Positions 24,814-33,263 of a DNA stretch of 64,000 nt are shown piece by piece. This DNA comes from Selenomonadales bacterium (GTDB taxonomy: Bacteria; Bacillota; Negativicutes; Sporomusales; UBA7701), in contig JARKPR010000035.1 in NCBI GenBank assembly GCA_029975165.1, positions 62,001-126,000 on the forward strand. Reading direction: 5' to 3'. The translations under genes and the position numbers were made by a program. The notes under the pieces are model-generated. The model had not been told where the DNA came from. It was given only the letters and a program-made list of their open reading frames with translations, and did not search any database. Numbering within the stretch: position 1 is the stretch's first letter; each line of letters starts with the position of its first letter.

Positions 24814-26658
24814 GTGCTGCGCGCCATCAGGCGGCTGCTGATCGGCAGGCCGCTGCACAACAGAGACCTACCCCACGAAAAACTGCCCAAATGGAAAGCC
24901 CTCTCCATCTTCTCCTCCGACGCCCTCTCTTCCGTGGCCTACGGACCCGAGCAAGTCATGCTCACCCTCGCCCTCGTGCCGGTCGGCGTCGCCTATGGCT
25001 ACATGGCCCCCGTCGTCCTCGCCGTTACCCTCCTCCTCGCCATCGTCGTCCTCTCCTACGTCCAGGTCGCCCGGGCCAACCCCGGCGGTGGCGGCGCCTA
25101 CGCCGTCGCCAAAAAGAACCTCGGCGAAATGCCCGCCCTCGTGGCCGCCGGCTCCGTCTTCGCCGACTACATCCTCACCGCCGCCGTCAGCGTCGCGGCC
25201 GGCACGGATGCCATCGTCTCCGCCTTCCCGGTCCTCATCGGCCACGAAGTCGTCCTCGACCTCGCCGTCCTCTTCGGCATCCTCATGCTCGTCAACCTGC
25301 GGGGCGTGCGCGAATCCTCCAACGCCTTCGTCCTGCCCACCTACGCCTTCCTGTTCGGCATGCTCGCCCTCATCGCCGCCGGCGTCTACCAGGCCTTCAC
25401 CGCCGCCCCGCAGCTCGTGCCGGCCGCCTCGACCGCCCGCCAGCCCCTCGACCTGGCGCTCCTCTTCCTCGCCCTGCGCGCCTTCGCCAACGGCTGCAGC
25501 TCCATGACCGGCATCGAAGCCATCGCCGACAGCGTGCCGATGTTCAAAGACCCGGCGCCCGTCAACGCCGTCCGCACCACCTACTGGATGGCCGGCATCC
25601 TCGGCCTCATGCTCGTCGGCATCTCCTTCCTCATCATCCACCTCCACATCATGCCGGCCGAAAACGTCACCGCCCTCTCCCAGATCAGCGAACAAATCTT
25701 CGGCCGCACCATTCCCTACTACTACATCCAGATAACCACCATGCTCGTCCTCTACCTTGCTGCCAACACCGCCTACAACGGCCTGCCCATCCTCCTGTCC
25801 ATCGTCGCCCGCGACGGCTACATGCCGCGCTACCTCGCCACCCGCGGCGAGCGGCTCACCTACTCCAACGGCATCATCCTCATAACCGTCGCCGCCGCCA
25901 TCCTCATCGTCGCCTACGGCGGCAACATCGAGCACCTCATCTCCCTCTACGCCATCGGCGTCTTCATCTCGTTCACCATCGCCCAGACCGGCATGGTCGT
26001 CCACTGGCAGCGGGAAAAGAGCCCCGGATGGCGGTTCAGAACCCTCCTCAACGCCCTCGGGGCCACAGCCACCGGCCTCGTCGTCGTCATCATCACCGTC
26101 GCCAAATTCCTCTACGGCGCCTGGATGATCCTCATCTTCATCCCCCTGATGATAAAACTGTTCAAAAGCATCCGCGCCCACTACGACAAAGTCGCCGCCC
26201 AACTCAGCATCCCCGCCGGCTGCAACGGCGAGCCGGAAGAAATCGGCCGGCACATCGTCATCGTGCCCGTATCCACCCCGACCCGCGTCGTCTACCGCAC
26301 CCTCAAATACGCCAGAACCATCGGCGACCAAGTAATCGCCGTCCACATCGCCGCCGGCGAAGACCAGGCCGCCGAGCAAAGGCTCAAGGAAAAATGGGCC
26401 TGTTGGCAGCCGGGCGTCGAACTCGTCATCCTCCACTCCCCTTACCGCCTCCTCATGCAGCCCCTCATCGCCTTCATCGAAAAGCAAGAACGGCGCAAAG
26501 CCCCCAACGACTACATCACCGTCGTCATCCCCGAATTTGAAACCAGGAAATGGTGGCACCGCCTCCTCCACAACCAGACCGGCTGGATCCTCCACACCAC
26601 CCTCGTCCTGCGGGAAAACGTCGTCGTCACCACCGTCCCTTATCATCTCAAAGATTAA
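24814..26658 (+). CDS. APC-superfamily permease, KimA/YdaO-like potassium importer
   Basis: 614 aa, about 12 transmembrane helices followed by a cytoplasmic domain of about 150 residues. The start region KWKALSIFSSDALSSVAYGP is characteristic of the YdaO/KimA group, high-affinity proton-coupled K+ importers in Bacillus that are inhibited by c-di-AMP; GGGGAYAVAKKNLG is the APC helix-3 segment. The C-terminal part (HIVIVPVSTPTRVVYRTLKY) has the USP-like fold of KimA. GTG at 24814 with GGAGGG. The trkH-trkA operon lies convergently next door, making this a K+ uptake neighbourhood. An amino-acid permease role cannot be excluded. Confidence 0.8.
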   Translation: MLRAIRRLLIGRPLHNRDLPHEKLPKWKALSIFSSDALSSVAYGPEQVMLTLALVPVGVAYGYMAPVVLAVTLLLAIVVLSYVQVARANPGGGGAYAVAKKNLGEMPALVAAGSVFADYILTAAVSVAAGTDAIVSAFPVLIGHEVVLDLAVLFGILMLVNLRGVRESSNAFVLPTYAFLFGMLALIAAGVYQAFTAAPQLVPAASTARQPLDLALLFLALRAFANGCSSMTGIEAIADSVPMFKDPAPVNAVRTTYWMAGILGLMLVGISFLIIHLHIMPAENVTALSQISEQIFGRTIPYYYIQITTMLVLYLAANTAYNGLPILLSIVARDGYMPRYLATRGERLTYSNGIILITVAAAILIVAYGGNIEHLISLYAIGVFISFTIAQTGMVVHWQREKSPGWRFRTLLNALGATATGLVVVIITVAKFLYGAWMILIFIPLMIKLFKSIRAHYDKVAAQLSIPAGCNGEPEEIGRHIVIVPVSTPTRVVYRTLKYARTIGDQVIAVHIAAGEDQAAEQRLKEKWACWQPGVELVILHSPYRLLMQPLIAFIEKQERRKAPNDYITVVIPEFETRKWWHRLLHNQTGWILHTTLVLRENVVVTTVPYHLKD

Positions 26659-26660
26659 TC

Positions 26661-26845
26661 TCAGACTGGCGATAAAGGCCCATCTGCGGCGTTGCTCCTT
26701 GGCTGCCATCCTCAGCGTACGTTCGTGTACGCGCGATGCTGTCAAACCGGTCCTATGCAAACAACGCATCTAAACATTGTCGCGGAGGAAACGGTGGTGT
26801 CAGCCTCCGGTGCGCCTTGCATCTGGACCTTTTTCACCAGTCTGA
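26661..26845. repeat. Intergenic palindromic repeat, copy 1
   Basis: The ends TCAGACTGGCGATAAAGGCCC and the complementary ACCTTTTTCACCAGTCTGA form the outer stem. The inner borders CCATCTGCGGCGTTGCTCC and GGTGCGCCTTGCATCTGG are shared with the copies at 33066 and 42328. The middle includes CCTCAGCGTACG, also in copy 3. Non-coding, placed directly after the KimA-like gene. Confidence 0.75.
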
Positions 26846-26862
26846 GGCTTTACCTACTAACT

Positions 26863-26890
26863 AAAAACGCCGCTCATCGAGCGGCGTTTT
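26863..26890 (-). terminator. Intrinsic terminator of trkA-trkH
   Basis: AAAACGCCGCTC (26864-26875) pairs with GAGCGGCGTTTT (26879-26890) over an ATC loop; T-rich flanks on both strands. It is 12 bp after the trkH stop. Confidence 0.88.
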
Positions 26891-26901
26891 CCCTTGCCTG
26901 T

Positions 26902-28386
26902 TCACAACCGGGAACTTCCCCGCCTGGCCGCGTACGGCCGCCAGAACTCGGGGTGGAACAGCACCAGCAGCGTAAACAGCTCCAGGCGGCCCAGCAGCAT
27001 ATCGGCCGTCAGCACCGCCTTGGCGAACGGGTGGACCGCGGCGTACGTCGTCGTCGGCCCCACCACGCCGAACCCCGGCCCCACATTGCCCAGCATCGCC
27101 GCCACCGCCCCCATCGCGTCGAACGGAGCCAGCCCGGTCGCGGCCACCAGTAGCACCGACACGAAAAAGATTAGGATATACAAGAAGAAAAACTGCAGCA
27201 CCATATGGAGCACCTCGGCGTCCACCGGCTTGCCGTCGATTTTCAGCGCCGCCACCAGCCGGGGATGGACGGCGTGCAGCAGCGACCAGGCGGCATCCTT
27301 CATCAGAATGAGCAGCCGCACCACCTTGATCCCGCCGGCCGTCGACCCGGCGCAGCCGCCGATAAACATCAGCAGCAGCAGGATAATCTTCGTCGCCGGC
27401 GGCCACTGATCGAAATCGGCCGTCACGAACCCCGTCGTCGTCATAATCGACACCACCGTGAACAGCGCGTCGCGCAGCCCCGTCGCCGGCGCGATCCCCG
27501 GTCCGCAATACAGCAGGGCGGTTACGGCAAGAGTGGAAAAAATCACGATCGCCAGATACACCTTAAACTCGCTGTTCGCGAGCAGCTTCCGCCAGCCCTT
27601 CTGCCACGCCAGGTAATACAGAGCGAAATTACCACCGGCCAGGAACATGAACAAAACGATGATAAGCTCGATCGCCAGGCTATCGTAATACTTGATGCTG
27701 GCGTTCTTCGTCGAAAAACCGCCCGTCGCCATCGTCGCGAACGTATGATTGACCGCATCGAAAAGATCCATTCCGGCCAGATAGAGGAGGACGACCTGCG
27801 CCGCCGAAAAAACCACATACATCTGCCACAGCCGTAGGGCCATCGTCCTGATGCGCGGCAGCACCCGCTCCACCGTCGGCCCGGGCGACTCGGCCTGGAA
27901 AAGATTCACCGCGTCCGCACCCACATTCGTCAGGAACACCACGAACAGCACGATTATCCCCATGCCGCCCAGCCAGTGGGTCATGCTCCGCCACAGCAAA
28001 AGGCTCGCGGGCAGCGCCTCCACGTCGGCGATGATGCTCGCCCCCGTCGTCGTCAGGCCCGACACCGTCTCGAACACCGCATTCAGATACGTCGGCACCC
28101 AGCCCGACAACCAATAAGGCAGGGCCCCCAGCGCACTGGCCAGCACCCACGTCCCGGCGGCCACCAGAAAACCCTCGCGGGTGCCGATCCGCCCCGGCTC
28201 CTCGCCGGCGTAATAAAGCATCGCCCCCAGGACCAACGTTATCGCCACCGACCAAACAAACGCCATAAAATCCGCTTCCCGGCGGACTAACGAATAAACG
28301 AGCGGTATCGCCATGAACAGGGCGTAAGCGGCGATAATCCGCCCCAGCAGGCGCGCGACGACCTGTATTCCCATGGTCTGCGTCAT
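26902..28386 (-). CDS. trkH: TrkH-type potassium uptake channel subunit
   Basis: 494 aa membrane protein of the Trk/Ktr/HKT superfamily. Four selectivity-filter repeats are recognisable: SGLTTTGAS, FATMATGGFS, SIMTTTGFV and AMLGNVGPGFG, the fourth being the usual divergent one. It forms the K+-conducting subunit gated by the TrkA ring. The start ATG at 28386 overlaps the trkA stop (ATGA), so the two are translationally coupled. Cell-membrane location. Confidence 0.95.
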   Translation of the reverse strand: MTQTMGIQVVARLLGRIIAAYALFMAIPLVYSLVRREADFMAFVWSVAITLVLGAMLYYAGEEPGRIGTREGFLVAAGTWVLASALGALPYWLSGWVPTYLNAVFETVSGLTTTGASIIADVEALPASLLLWRSMTHWLGGMGIIVLFVVFLTNVGADAVNLFQAESPGPTVERVLPRIRTMALRLWQMYVVFSAAQVVLLYLAGMDLFDAVNHTFATMATGGFSTKNASIKYYDSLAIELIIVLFMFLAGGNFALYYLAWQKGWRKLLANSEFKVYLAIVIFSTLAVTALLYCGPGIAPATGLRDALFTVVSIMTTTGFVTADFDQWPPATKIILLLLMFIGGCAGSTAGGIKVVRLLILMKDAAWSLLHAVHPRLVAALKIDGKPVDAEVLHMVLQFFFLYILIFFVSVLLVAATGLAPFDAMGAVAAMLGNVGPGFGVVGPTTTYAAVHPFAKAVLTADMLLGRLELFTLLVLFHPEFWRPYAARRGSSRL

Positions 28387-29726
28387 CCCCTGCCTTCGAC
28401 GAAATCGAGCACCTTGGCCGCGTTATCCGGCAGCGTGAACAGCACGATCCGGTCGCCGGGGGCCAGCACGCTGTTCCCCGTGGGGATGAAAGTCGCCTCG
28501 TCCCGCACCACCGCGCCCACCAGAACCCGGCGGGGGAACTTTATATCCTTCAGCGGCTTGCCCGCCACGCGGCTGCCCGCCTTCACCACCAGCTCGATCG
28601 CCTCCGCCTTCGCGCCCTCGAACAGCGTCACCGCCACGACCTCCTCGCGCCGCACCTGGCGGAGGATCGCCCCCGCCGTTAAAAGCCGCGGCGAAAACAC
28701 CACATCCACGCCCACCTGCTCCATCAGCGCGATGAACTCCGGCCGGCCCACGCGGGCGAACGTCTTCTGCGCCCCCAGGTGCTTGGCCATCAGCGCCACC
28801 AGCAGATTGAGCTTATCGTCGTCCGTCAGGCACACCACCGCGTCGTAATCGCCGATGCCCTCCTCGGCCAGCAGCTCGGCATCCGTGCCGTCGCCGCAAA
28901 TCACCGTCGTTTTGTCCGTCACCTTCGCCAGCTCCTCGCAGCGGCGCTTGTCCCGCTCGATCACCTTCACCGTATAGCCGCCATTCTCCATCAACTGCGC
29001 CAGATTGCGGCCGATCCGCCCCGCGCCGACGATCAGAATCCTTTCCACCCGCGAGCGCGTCTGGTCGAACTGCGCCTCGAGCTCGCGGATAGCATCCCGT
29101 TCGCCCAGGAAAAACACGCTATCGTTATCCTCCACAGCATCGCTGCCGGACGGAATAATCATCTTATTATGGCGCAATATCCCAGCGATAAGCACATTAT
29201 CGGGCAGCGGCAGATAACGCAGCGCCACCCCGCTGTACGGCGAATGCTCGCGCACCTTCACCTCCAGCAGCCGCACCTTGCCGCCGGCGAAATCCTCCAC
29301 ATCCAGAGCCGCCGGCGTCTTCAGGATCTGGCTTATCTCCACCGCCGTCACCATCTCCGGATTAATAATCAGATCGATCCCCAGCGTGCGGCCGAACGCC
29401 TGGCAATCCTCCTCCAGATACTCCGTATTGCGCACCCGGGCGATAACCTTCGGCACCCCATGCTGTTTCGCGGCCACGCAGGCAATCATGTTCACCTCGT
29501 CGCTGTCCGTCACCGCGATCAGCAGGCCCACATCGCCGGGGCCCACCTCGGCCAGCACCCTGGGGCTGGCGCCGTTGCCGGCGATCGTCATCACATCGAG
29601 ACTATGCTCGACGATCGCCCGCCGGTCGTCATCCTGCTCGATGACAATCACATCATGATTCTCCTGGGTCAGCCTCTGGGCCAGCGTAAACCCCACCTTG
29701 CCGGCGCCGACGATGACGATCTTCAT
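28383..29726 (-). CDS. trkA: Trk system potassium uptake regulatory protein TrkA
   Basis: 447 aa with two tandem RCK units, each an NAD-binding Rossmann half (MKIVIVGAGKVGFTLAQRL at 1; RILIVGAGRIGRNLAQLM near 228) and a TrkA_C half. It forms the cytosolic gating ring on TrkH and responds to nucleotides. The start at 29726 follows GGGAGAGGTGG; the ORF extends further upstream but without a ribosome site. First gene of the trkA-trkH operon. Confidence 0.95.
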   Translation of the reverse strand: MKIVIVGAGKVGFTLAQRLTQENHDVIVIEQDDDRRAIVEHSLDVMTIAGNGASPRVLAEVGPGDVGLLIAVTDSDEVNMIACVAAKQHGVPKVIARVRNTEYLEEDCQAFGRTLGIDLIINPEMVTAVEISQILKTPAALDVEDFAGGKVRLLEVKVREHSPYSGVALRYLPLPDNVLIAGILRHNKMIIPSGSDAVEDNDSVFFLGERDAIRELEAQFDQTRSRVERILIVGAGRIGRNLAQLMENGGYTVKVIERDKRRCEELAKVTDKTTVICGDGTDAELLAEEGIGDYDAVVCLTDDDKLNLLVALMAKHLGAQKTFARVGRPEFIALMEQVGVDVVFSPRLLTAGAILRQVRREEVVAVTLFEGAKAEAIELVVKAGSRVAGKPLKDIKFPRRVLVGAVVRDEATFIPTGNSVLAPGDRIVLFTLPDNAAKVLDFVEGRG

Positions 29727-29847
29727 GTCCACCTCTCCCGTAGTCAGAGCGCAGAAATATTGTTGCAAAATATGCAATCTTGAATACATTCGGTCCACCG
29801 GGAAAAAAACCTTCTCCCGGCAACGCGGCCCCGTCTCAATATTTTAC

Positions 29848-29877
29848 TTGACGGACCGGACGGCAACCGCCTATAAT
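29848..29877 (+). promoter_or_regulatory. Promoter of feoAB
   Basis: TTGACG (29848-29853), an 18-nt spacer and TATAAT (29872-29877). Transcription would start near 29884, inside the first Fur-box-like sequence. Confidence 0.75.
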
Positions 29878-29878
29878 T

Positions 29879-29950
29879 TAAATGAGAACAATTTTCAGCT
29901 GCCGCCCGGGGCGGCGATTTTTAACCGGTAAGTTGAGAATGATTATCAAC
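29879..29950. promoter_or_regulatory. Two Fur-box-like operators before feoA
   Basis: AAATGAGAACAATTTTCA (from 29879) and, better, GTTGAGAATGATTATCAAC (29932-29950). The second matches most positions of the 19-bp Fur consensus GATAATGATAATCATTATC and is itself an inverted repeat. Placed over and just downstream of the start point, they would block feoAB transcription when iron is plentiful. Confidence 0.72.
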
Positions 29951-29972
29951 GCAATGCGAGGAGTGATTTCCC

Positions 29973-30191
29973 GTGACCCTTGCCCAAGCCAAGCGCGGCC
30001 AGCGCGTAGAAATCGTCGCCATCCCCGACCCCGTCGTCCGGGCCCAGGCCATCCGCTTCGGCATTGCCGCCGGCGAACGCATCGCCTGCGCCGAAAAACT
30101 GCCCGCCGGACCAATCGTCATCGCCAAAGGCCGCCAGGAAATCGCCATCGGCCGGCGCCTGGCGGAAAACATCGAAGTGCGGCCCGCCTAG
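29973..30191 (+). CDS. feoA: Ferrous iron transport protein FeoA
   Basis: 72 aa SH3-like cytosolic partner of FeoB. The sequence MTLAQAKRGQRVEIVAI, RAQAIRFGIAAGERI and ending in IVIAKGRQEIAIGRRLA is a standard FeoA. GTG start with GCGAGGAG 10 nt upstream. First gene of feoA-feoB, 22 nt before feoB, downstream of two Fur-box-like operators, so iron-repressed expression is expected. Confidence 0.93.
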   Translation: MTLAQAKRGQRVEIVAIPDPVVRAQAIRFGIAAGERIACAEKLPAGPIVIAKGRQEIAIGRRLAENIEVRPA

Positions 30192-30212
30192 CGGCCGGAA
30201 GGAGGAACCGGC

Positions 30213-32057
30213 ATGCACTGCCACGACTGCCTCAGCCACATCGCCATCCCGGCCGGTGCCCGGAAAATCGTCCTCGTCGGCAACCCCAACGTCGGCAAAT
30301 CCGTCTTCTTCAACGCCCTCACCGGCTTATACGTCGACGTCGCCAACTTCCCCGGCACCACCGTCGACATATCCCACGGCCGCTACGGCGGCGACGTCGT
30401 CCTCGACACCCCAGGCATCTACGGCATCTCGTCCTTCAACGACGAAGAACGGGTCGCCCGCGACGTCGTCCTCGCCGCCGACCTCATCATCAACATCGTC
30501 GACGCCGTCCACCTCGAGCGCGACCTCTTCCTCACCCTCCAGCTCATCGACACCGGCCTGCCGGTCATCGTCGCCCTCAACATGCTCGATGAAGCCCGGC
30601 ATCAGGGCGTCGCCGTCGACGCCGACCTCCTGGAGCACCTGCTCGGCGTACCGGTCGTACCCACCGTCGCCGTGAAAGGGGAGGGGCTGGAAGACCTCAA
30701 AACCCGTCTTGCCGACGCCCGGCCCGGCATCAGCCCCCCCGACCTCAAGAAACAGCTGGCCGACATGGTGCGCACCGTCGCCGTCCCCGCCGAAGCCCTG
30801 CTCGTCCTTGAAGGCGACCCCGAAGTGGCCGACCGCCACGGCCTGGAGCCCGGCGGACAACGGGAAGAAATCTACCGCCAGCGGCGAGCGCGGGTCAACG
30901 ACATCGTCGGCCACGTCGTCCGGGAAGAAGCCTCCGGCGCCGGCTTCGCCGCCCGCCTCGGCCACTGGGCGCTCAGGCCCCTCACCGGCATCCCCCTCTT
31001 CGCCCTCATCCTCTACTGTATGTACTACCTCATCGGCGTCCTCGTCGCCCAGGACATTGTCGGCTTCACCGAGGAAACCCTCATGCAGGGACTTTACGAG
31101 CCGGCCGTCCGGGCCCTCGTCGGCCGCTTCGTCAGCGAAAGCTCCATCCCCGGCACCATCCTCATCGGCGAATTCGGCCTCCTCACCATGACCATCACCT
31201 ACATCCTCGGCCTGCTCCTGCCGCTCGTCGTCGGCTTCTACTTCGTCCTATCCCTGCTGGAAGACTCCGGCTACCTGCCCCGTCTCGCCACCCTCGTCGA
31301 CCGCCTCATGAACACCATCGGCCTCAACGGCCGCGCCATCATCCCCATGATCCTCGGTTTCGGCTGCGTAACCATGGCCACCATCACCACCCGCATCCTC
31401 GGCTCGCAGCGCGAGCGCACCATCGCCACCGCCGTCCTCGGCCTCGCCATCCCCTGCTCGGCCCAACTCGGCGTCATCGCCGGCATGCTCGCCGCCCTCG
31501 GTCCCAAATACATCGCCATCTACGGCGGCGTCATCCTCCTCATCCTCGGCCTCGTCGGCCGGATCCTCCACCGCGTCCTTCCCGGCCAGTCCACCGACCT
31601 CCTCATCGACCTGCCGCCGCTCCGCCTGCCGCGGGGCGAAAACGTCCTCAAAAAAACAGTCACCAAATCCTACGCCTTCCTCAAAGAAGCCGCACCCCTC
31701 TTCATGATCGGCGCCCTCCTCATCACCCTCCTCCAAGTCACCGGCCTGCTCGAAGTCATCCAGGACGGCCTCGCCCCCCTCACCCAAGGCCTGCTCAAGC
31801 TGCCGCGGGAAACGGCCACCGTCTTCATCATGGGCATGATCCGCCGCGACTTCGGCGCCGCCGGCCTCAGCGACATGGTCCTCGGCCCGGCCGAAACCCT
31901 CGTCGCCCTCATCGTCATCACCCTCTTCGTCCCCTGCATCGCCGCCCTCATCGTCATCCTCAAAGAGCGGGGCGTAAAAGAAGGCATGCTCATCTGGCTC
32001 GGCTCCTGGCTCGCCGCCTTCGTCGTCGGCGGCCTCGTCGCCCACATCATCATCTGA
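30213..32057 (+). CDS. feoB: Ferrous iron transporter FeoB
   Basis: 614 aa. It starts with a Cys/His-rich stretch (MHCHDCLSHI) ahead of the G domain: G1 GNPNVGKS, G3 DTPGIYGI, G4 NMLD. A helical linker domain and two gate domains follow (SYLPRLATLVDRLM-like region and GLNGRAIIPMILGFGC). It takes up Fe2+ across the inner membrane. It is shorter than the E. coli protein (773 aa) but within the Firmicute range. AAGGAGG precedes the ATG. Confidence 0.95.
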   Translation: MHCHDCLSHIAIPAGARKIVLVGNPNVGKSVFFNALTGLYVDVANFPGTTVDISHGRYGGDVVLDTPGIYGISSFNDEERVARDVVLAADLIINIVDAVHLERDLFLTLQLIDTGLPVIVALNMLDEARHQGVAVDADLLEHLLGVPVVPTVAVKGEGLEDLKTRLADARPGISPPDLKKQLADMVRTVAVPAEALLVLEGDPEVADRHGLEPGGQREEIYRQRRARVNDIVGHVVREEASGAGFAARLGHWALRPLTGIPLFALILYCMYYLIGVLVAQDIVGFTEETLMQGLYEPAVRALVGRFVSESSIPGTILIGEFGLLTMTITYILGLLLPLVVGFYFVLSLLEDSGYLPRLATLVDRLMNTIGLNGRAIIPMILGFGCVTMATITTRILGSQRERTIATAVLGLAIPCSAQLGVIAGMLAALGPKYIAIYGGVILLILGLVGRILHRVLPGQSTDLLIDLPPLRLPRGENVLKKTVTKSYAFLKEAAPLFMIGALLITLLQVTGLLEVIQDGLAPLTQGLLKLPRETATVFIMGMIRRDFGAAGLSDMVLGPAETLVALIVITLFVPCIAALIVILKERGVKEGMLIWLGSWLAAFVVGGLVAHIII

Positions 32058-32078
32058 CGACATCCCGAGGTGAAAACA

Positions 32079-32222
32079 ATGGCCAAGCAAACCTGTCCCC
32101 AATGCGGCAACCCCGTCAGCACCCCAGCCCTTCGCTGCCCGCGCTGCAACAAACTCCTCCTCGCCCCCTGCGGCGGCAACTGCAGCCAATGCCGCAAAGG
32201 CAAACAGGGCGCCTGCTCCTGA
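32079..32222 (+). CDS. Small double zinc-ribbon protein downstream of feoB
   Basis: 47 codons from the ATG at 32079, 21 bp after feoB, preceded by CCGAGGTG. It reads MAKQTCPQCGNPVSTPALRC, PRCNKLLLAPCGG, NCSQCRKGKQGACS: a CxxC...CxxC ribbon, then CGGNCSQC and a final Cys, nine cysteines in 47 residues. The position mirrors the small Cys-rich FeoB-associated proteins of other bacteria, but the sequence is a zinc-ribbon type. It could be co-expressed with feoAB and bind iron or zinc. Easily missed for its size; the dense, regularly spaced cysteines argue for a real gene. Confidence 0.65.
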   Translation: MAKQTCPQCGNPVSTPALRCPRCNKLLLAPCGGNCSQCRKGKQGACS

Positions 32223-32231
32223 CCGCGCGGC

Positions 32232-32945
32232 CTAAAACCCTCCCAGCGCCGGCCGCCGCTCGTTCAACCGCAATAGCTCGCTCACCGTCACCAGCTCGTA
32301 CCCCTCCGCCCGCAGCCGGTCGATGATAATCGCCAGCGCCCGCGGCGTCGGCAGCGGATACTGGCCGTCATGCAACAGCACGATACTCCCCGGCGTCGCC
32401 TGCCGCAGCACCGTCTTCACCACATCCTCCGCCGGCGGGCGGGCCCAGTCGTGGGGATCGACATCCCACAGCACCATCGTATAGCCCCGTTCACGGGCCG
32501 CCGCCACCACCGCCGCGTTGTAATGGCCACCGGGCGGGCGGAACAGCCGCGGCTTCACCGCCGTCCCGCGCCCGATCGCCTGCTCGGCGCGCTCCAGCTC
32601 GGCGGCCACCGCCGCCTTGTCCTGCCGCGTCAGCGAAATATGATGATACCCGTGCACCGCGATCTCGTGGCCGTCCGCCACCTCCCTCGCCAAAAGCTCC
32701 GGGCGGCGGTCCACGTTCTCGCCCAGCACGAAAAACGTCGCCCGTACGCCCTTCTCCTTCAGCACCGCCAGAACCTCCGGCGTCGTCTTGTAATGCGGCC
32801 CGTCGTCGATCGTCAGCGCGACCGCCCGCACCGCCGTCGACACATGGGAGACGACCTGCTCGTCCCGCCACAGCTCCGGCCGGGTGCCGACAGCCGCCGC
32901 CACCATGAACACCAGCACCGGCAAAAGCAATCGCCTCGTCTTCAC
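32232..32945 (-). CDS. Polysaccharide deacetylase family protein
   Basis: 237 aa. The GTG start at 32945 has GGCGGAGGTGG upstream and gives a signal peptide or anchor (VKTRRLLLPVLVFMVAAAVG). The NodB domain is complete: motif 1 LTIDDGPHYKTTPEVL, motif 2 EIAVHGYHHISL with both metal histidines, motif 3 LFRPPGGHYN, motif 4 WDVDPHDW and motif 5 GSIVLLHDG. It is likely an extracytoplasmic peptidoglycan or polysaccharide deacetylase, PdaA/B-like, possibly linked to sporulation. Monocistronic, convergent with the feo operon. Confidence 0.9.
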   Translation of the reverse strand: MKTRRLLLPVLVFMVAAAVGTRPELWRDEQVVSHVSTAVRAVALTIDDGPHYKTTPEVLAVLKEKGVRATFFVLGENVDRRPELLAREVADGHEIAVHGYHHISLTRQDKAAVAAELERAEQAIGRGTAVKPRLFRPPGGHYNAAVVAAARERGYTMVLWDVDPHDWARPPAEDVVKTVLRQATPGSIVLLHDGQYPLPTPRALAIIIDRLRAEGYELVTVSELLRLNERRPALGGF

Positions 32946-33017
32946 ACGCCCACCTCCGCCGTCCCTTCTCCTAAAAATATGCCGCACAGCCCAAATAATT
33001 CCCAACCGAGCAAAATG

Positions 33018-33055
33018 AAGCTGAAACGCCGGACCCAAGTCCGGCGTTTCAGCTT
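33018..33055. repeat. Perfect 17-bp hairpin
   Basis: AAGCTGAAACGCCGGAC (33018-33034), loop CCAA, GTCCGGCGTTTCAGCTT (33039-33055). It lies between the deacetylase and the chemoreceptor gene, directly before palindromic repeat copy 2. Neither strand has a strong T tract, so it is a weak terminator at best. Confidence 0.7.
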
Positions 33056-33065
33056 GTAGACAAAG

Positions 33066-33231
33066 TCAGACTGGTGAGAAAGGTCCAGATGCAAGGCGCA
33101 CCGGAAGAGCGCGCCGCGCCGCGGACAGCGGGAAGTACGCAAGCAAGCGCTCTGATAAGTCAGACGCACGACGCTTCAGCGACGATGCGGTCGCTTACAA
33201 CGCCGCAGATGGGCCTTTCTCACCAGTCTGA
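33066..33231. repeat. Intergenic palindromic repeat, copy 2
   Basis: TCAGACTGGTGAGAAAGG at 33066 is the exact complement of CCTTTCTCACCAGTCTGA at the other end. The inner borders CCAGATGCAAGGCGCACCGG and AACGCCGCAGATGG match copies 1 and 3 in inverted orientation; the central 90 bp differ from those copies. Confidence 0.75.
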
Positions 33232-33263
33232 ACGGCGGCCCTCCGGCCGCCGTCTTCTTATCC

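Noticed and set aside
24868-26769. 633-codon open frame antisense to the KimA-like gene
   Set aside because: Runs of acidic/Gly/Val residues without domain character; a by-product of C-ending codons on the real strand. No ribosome site.
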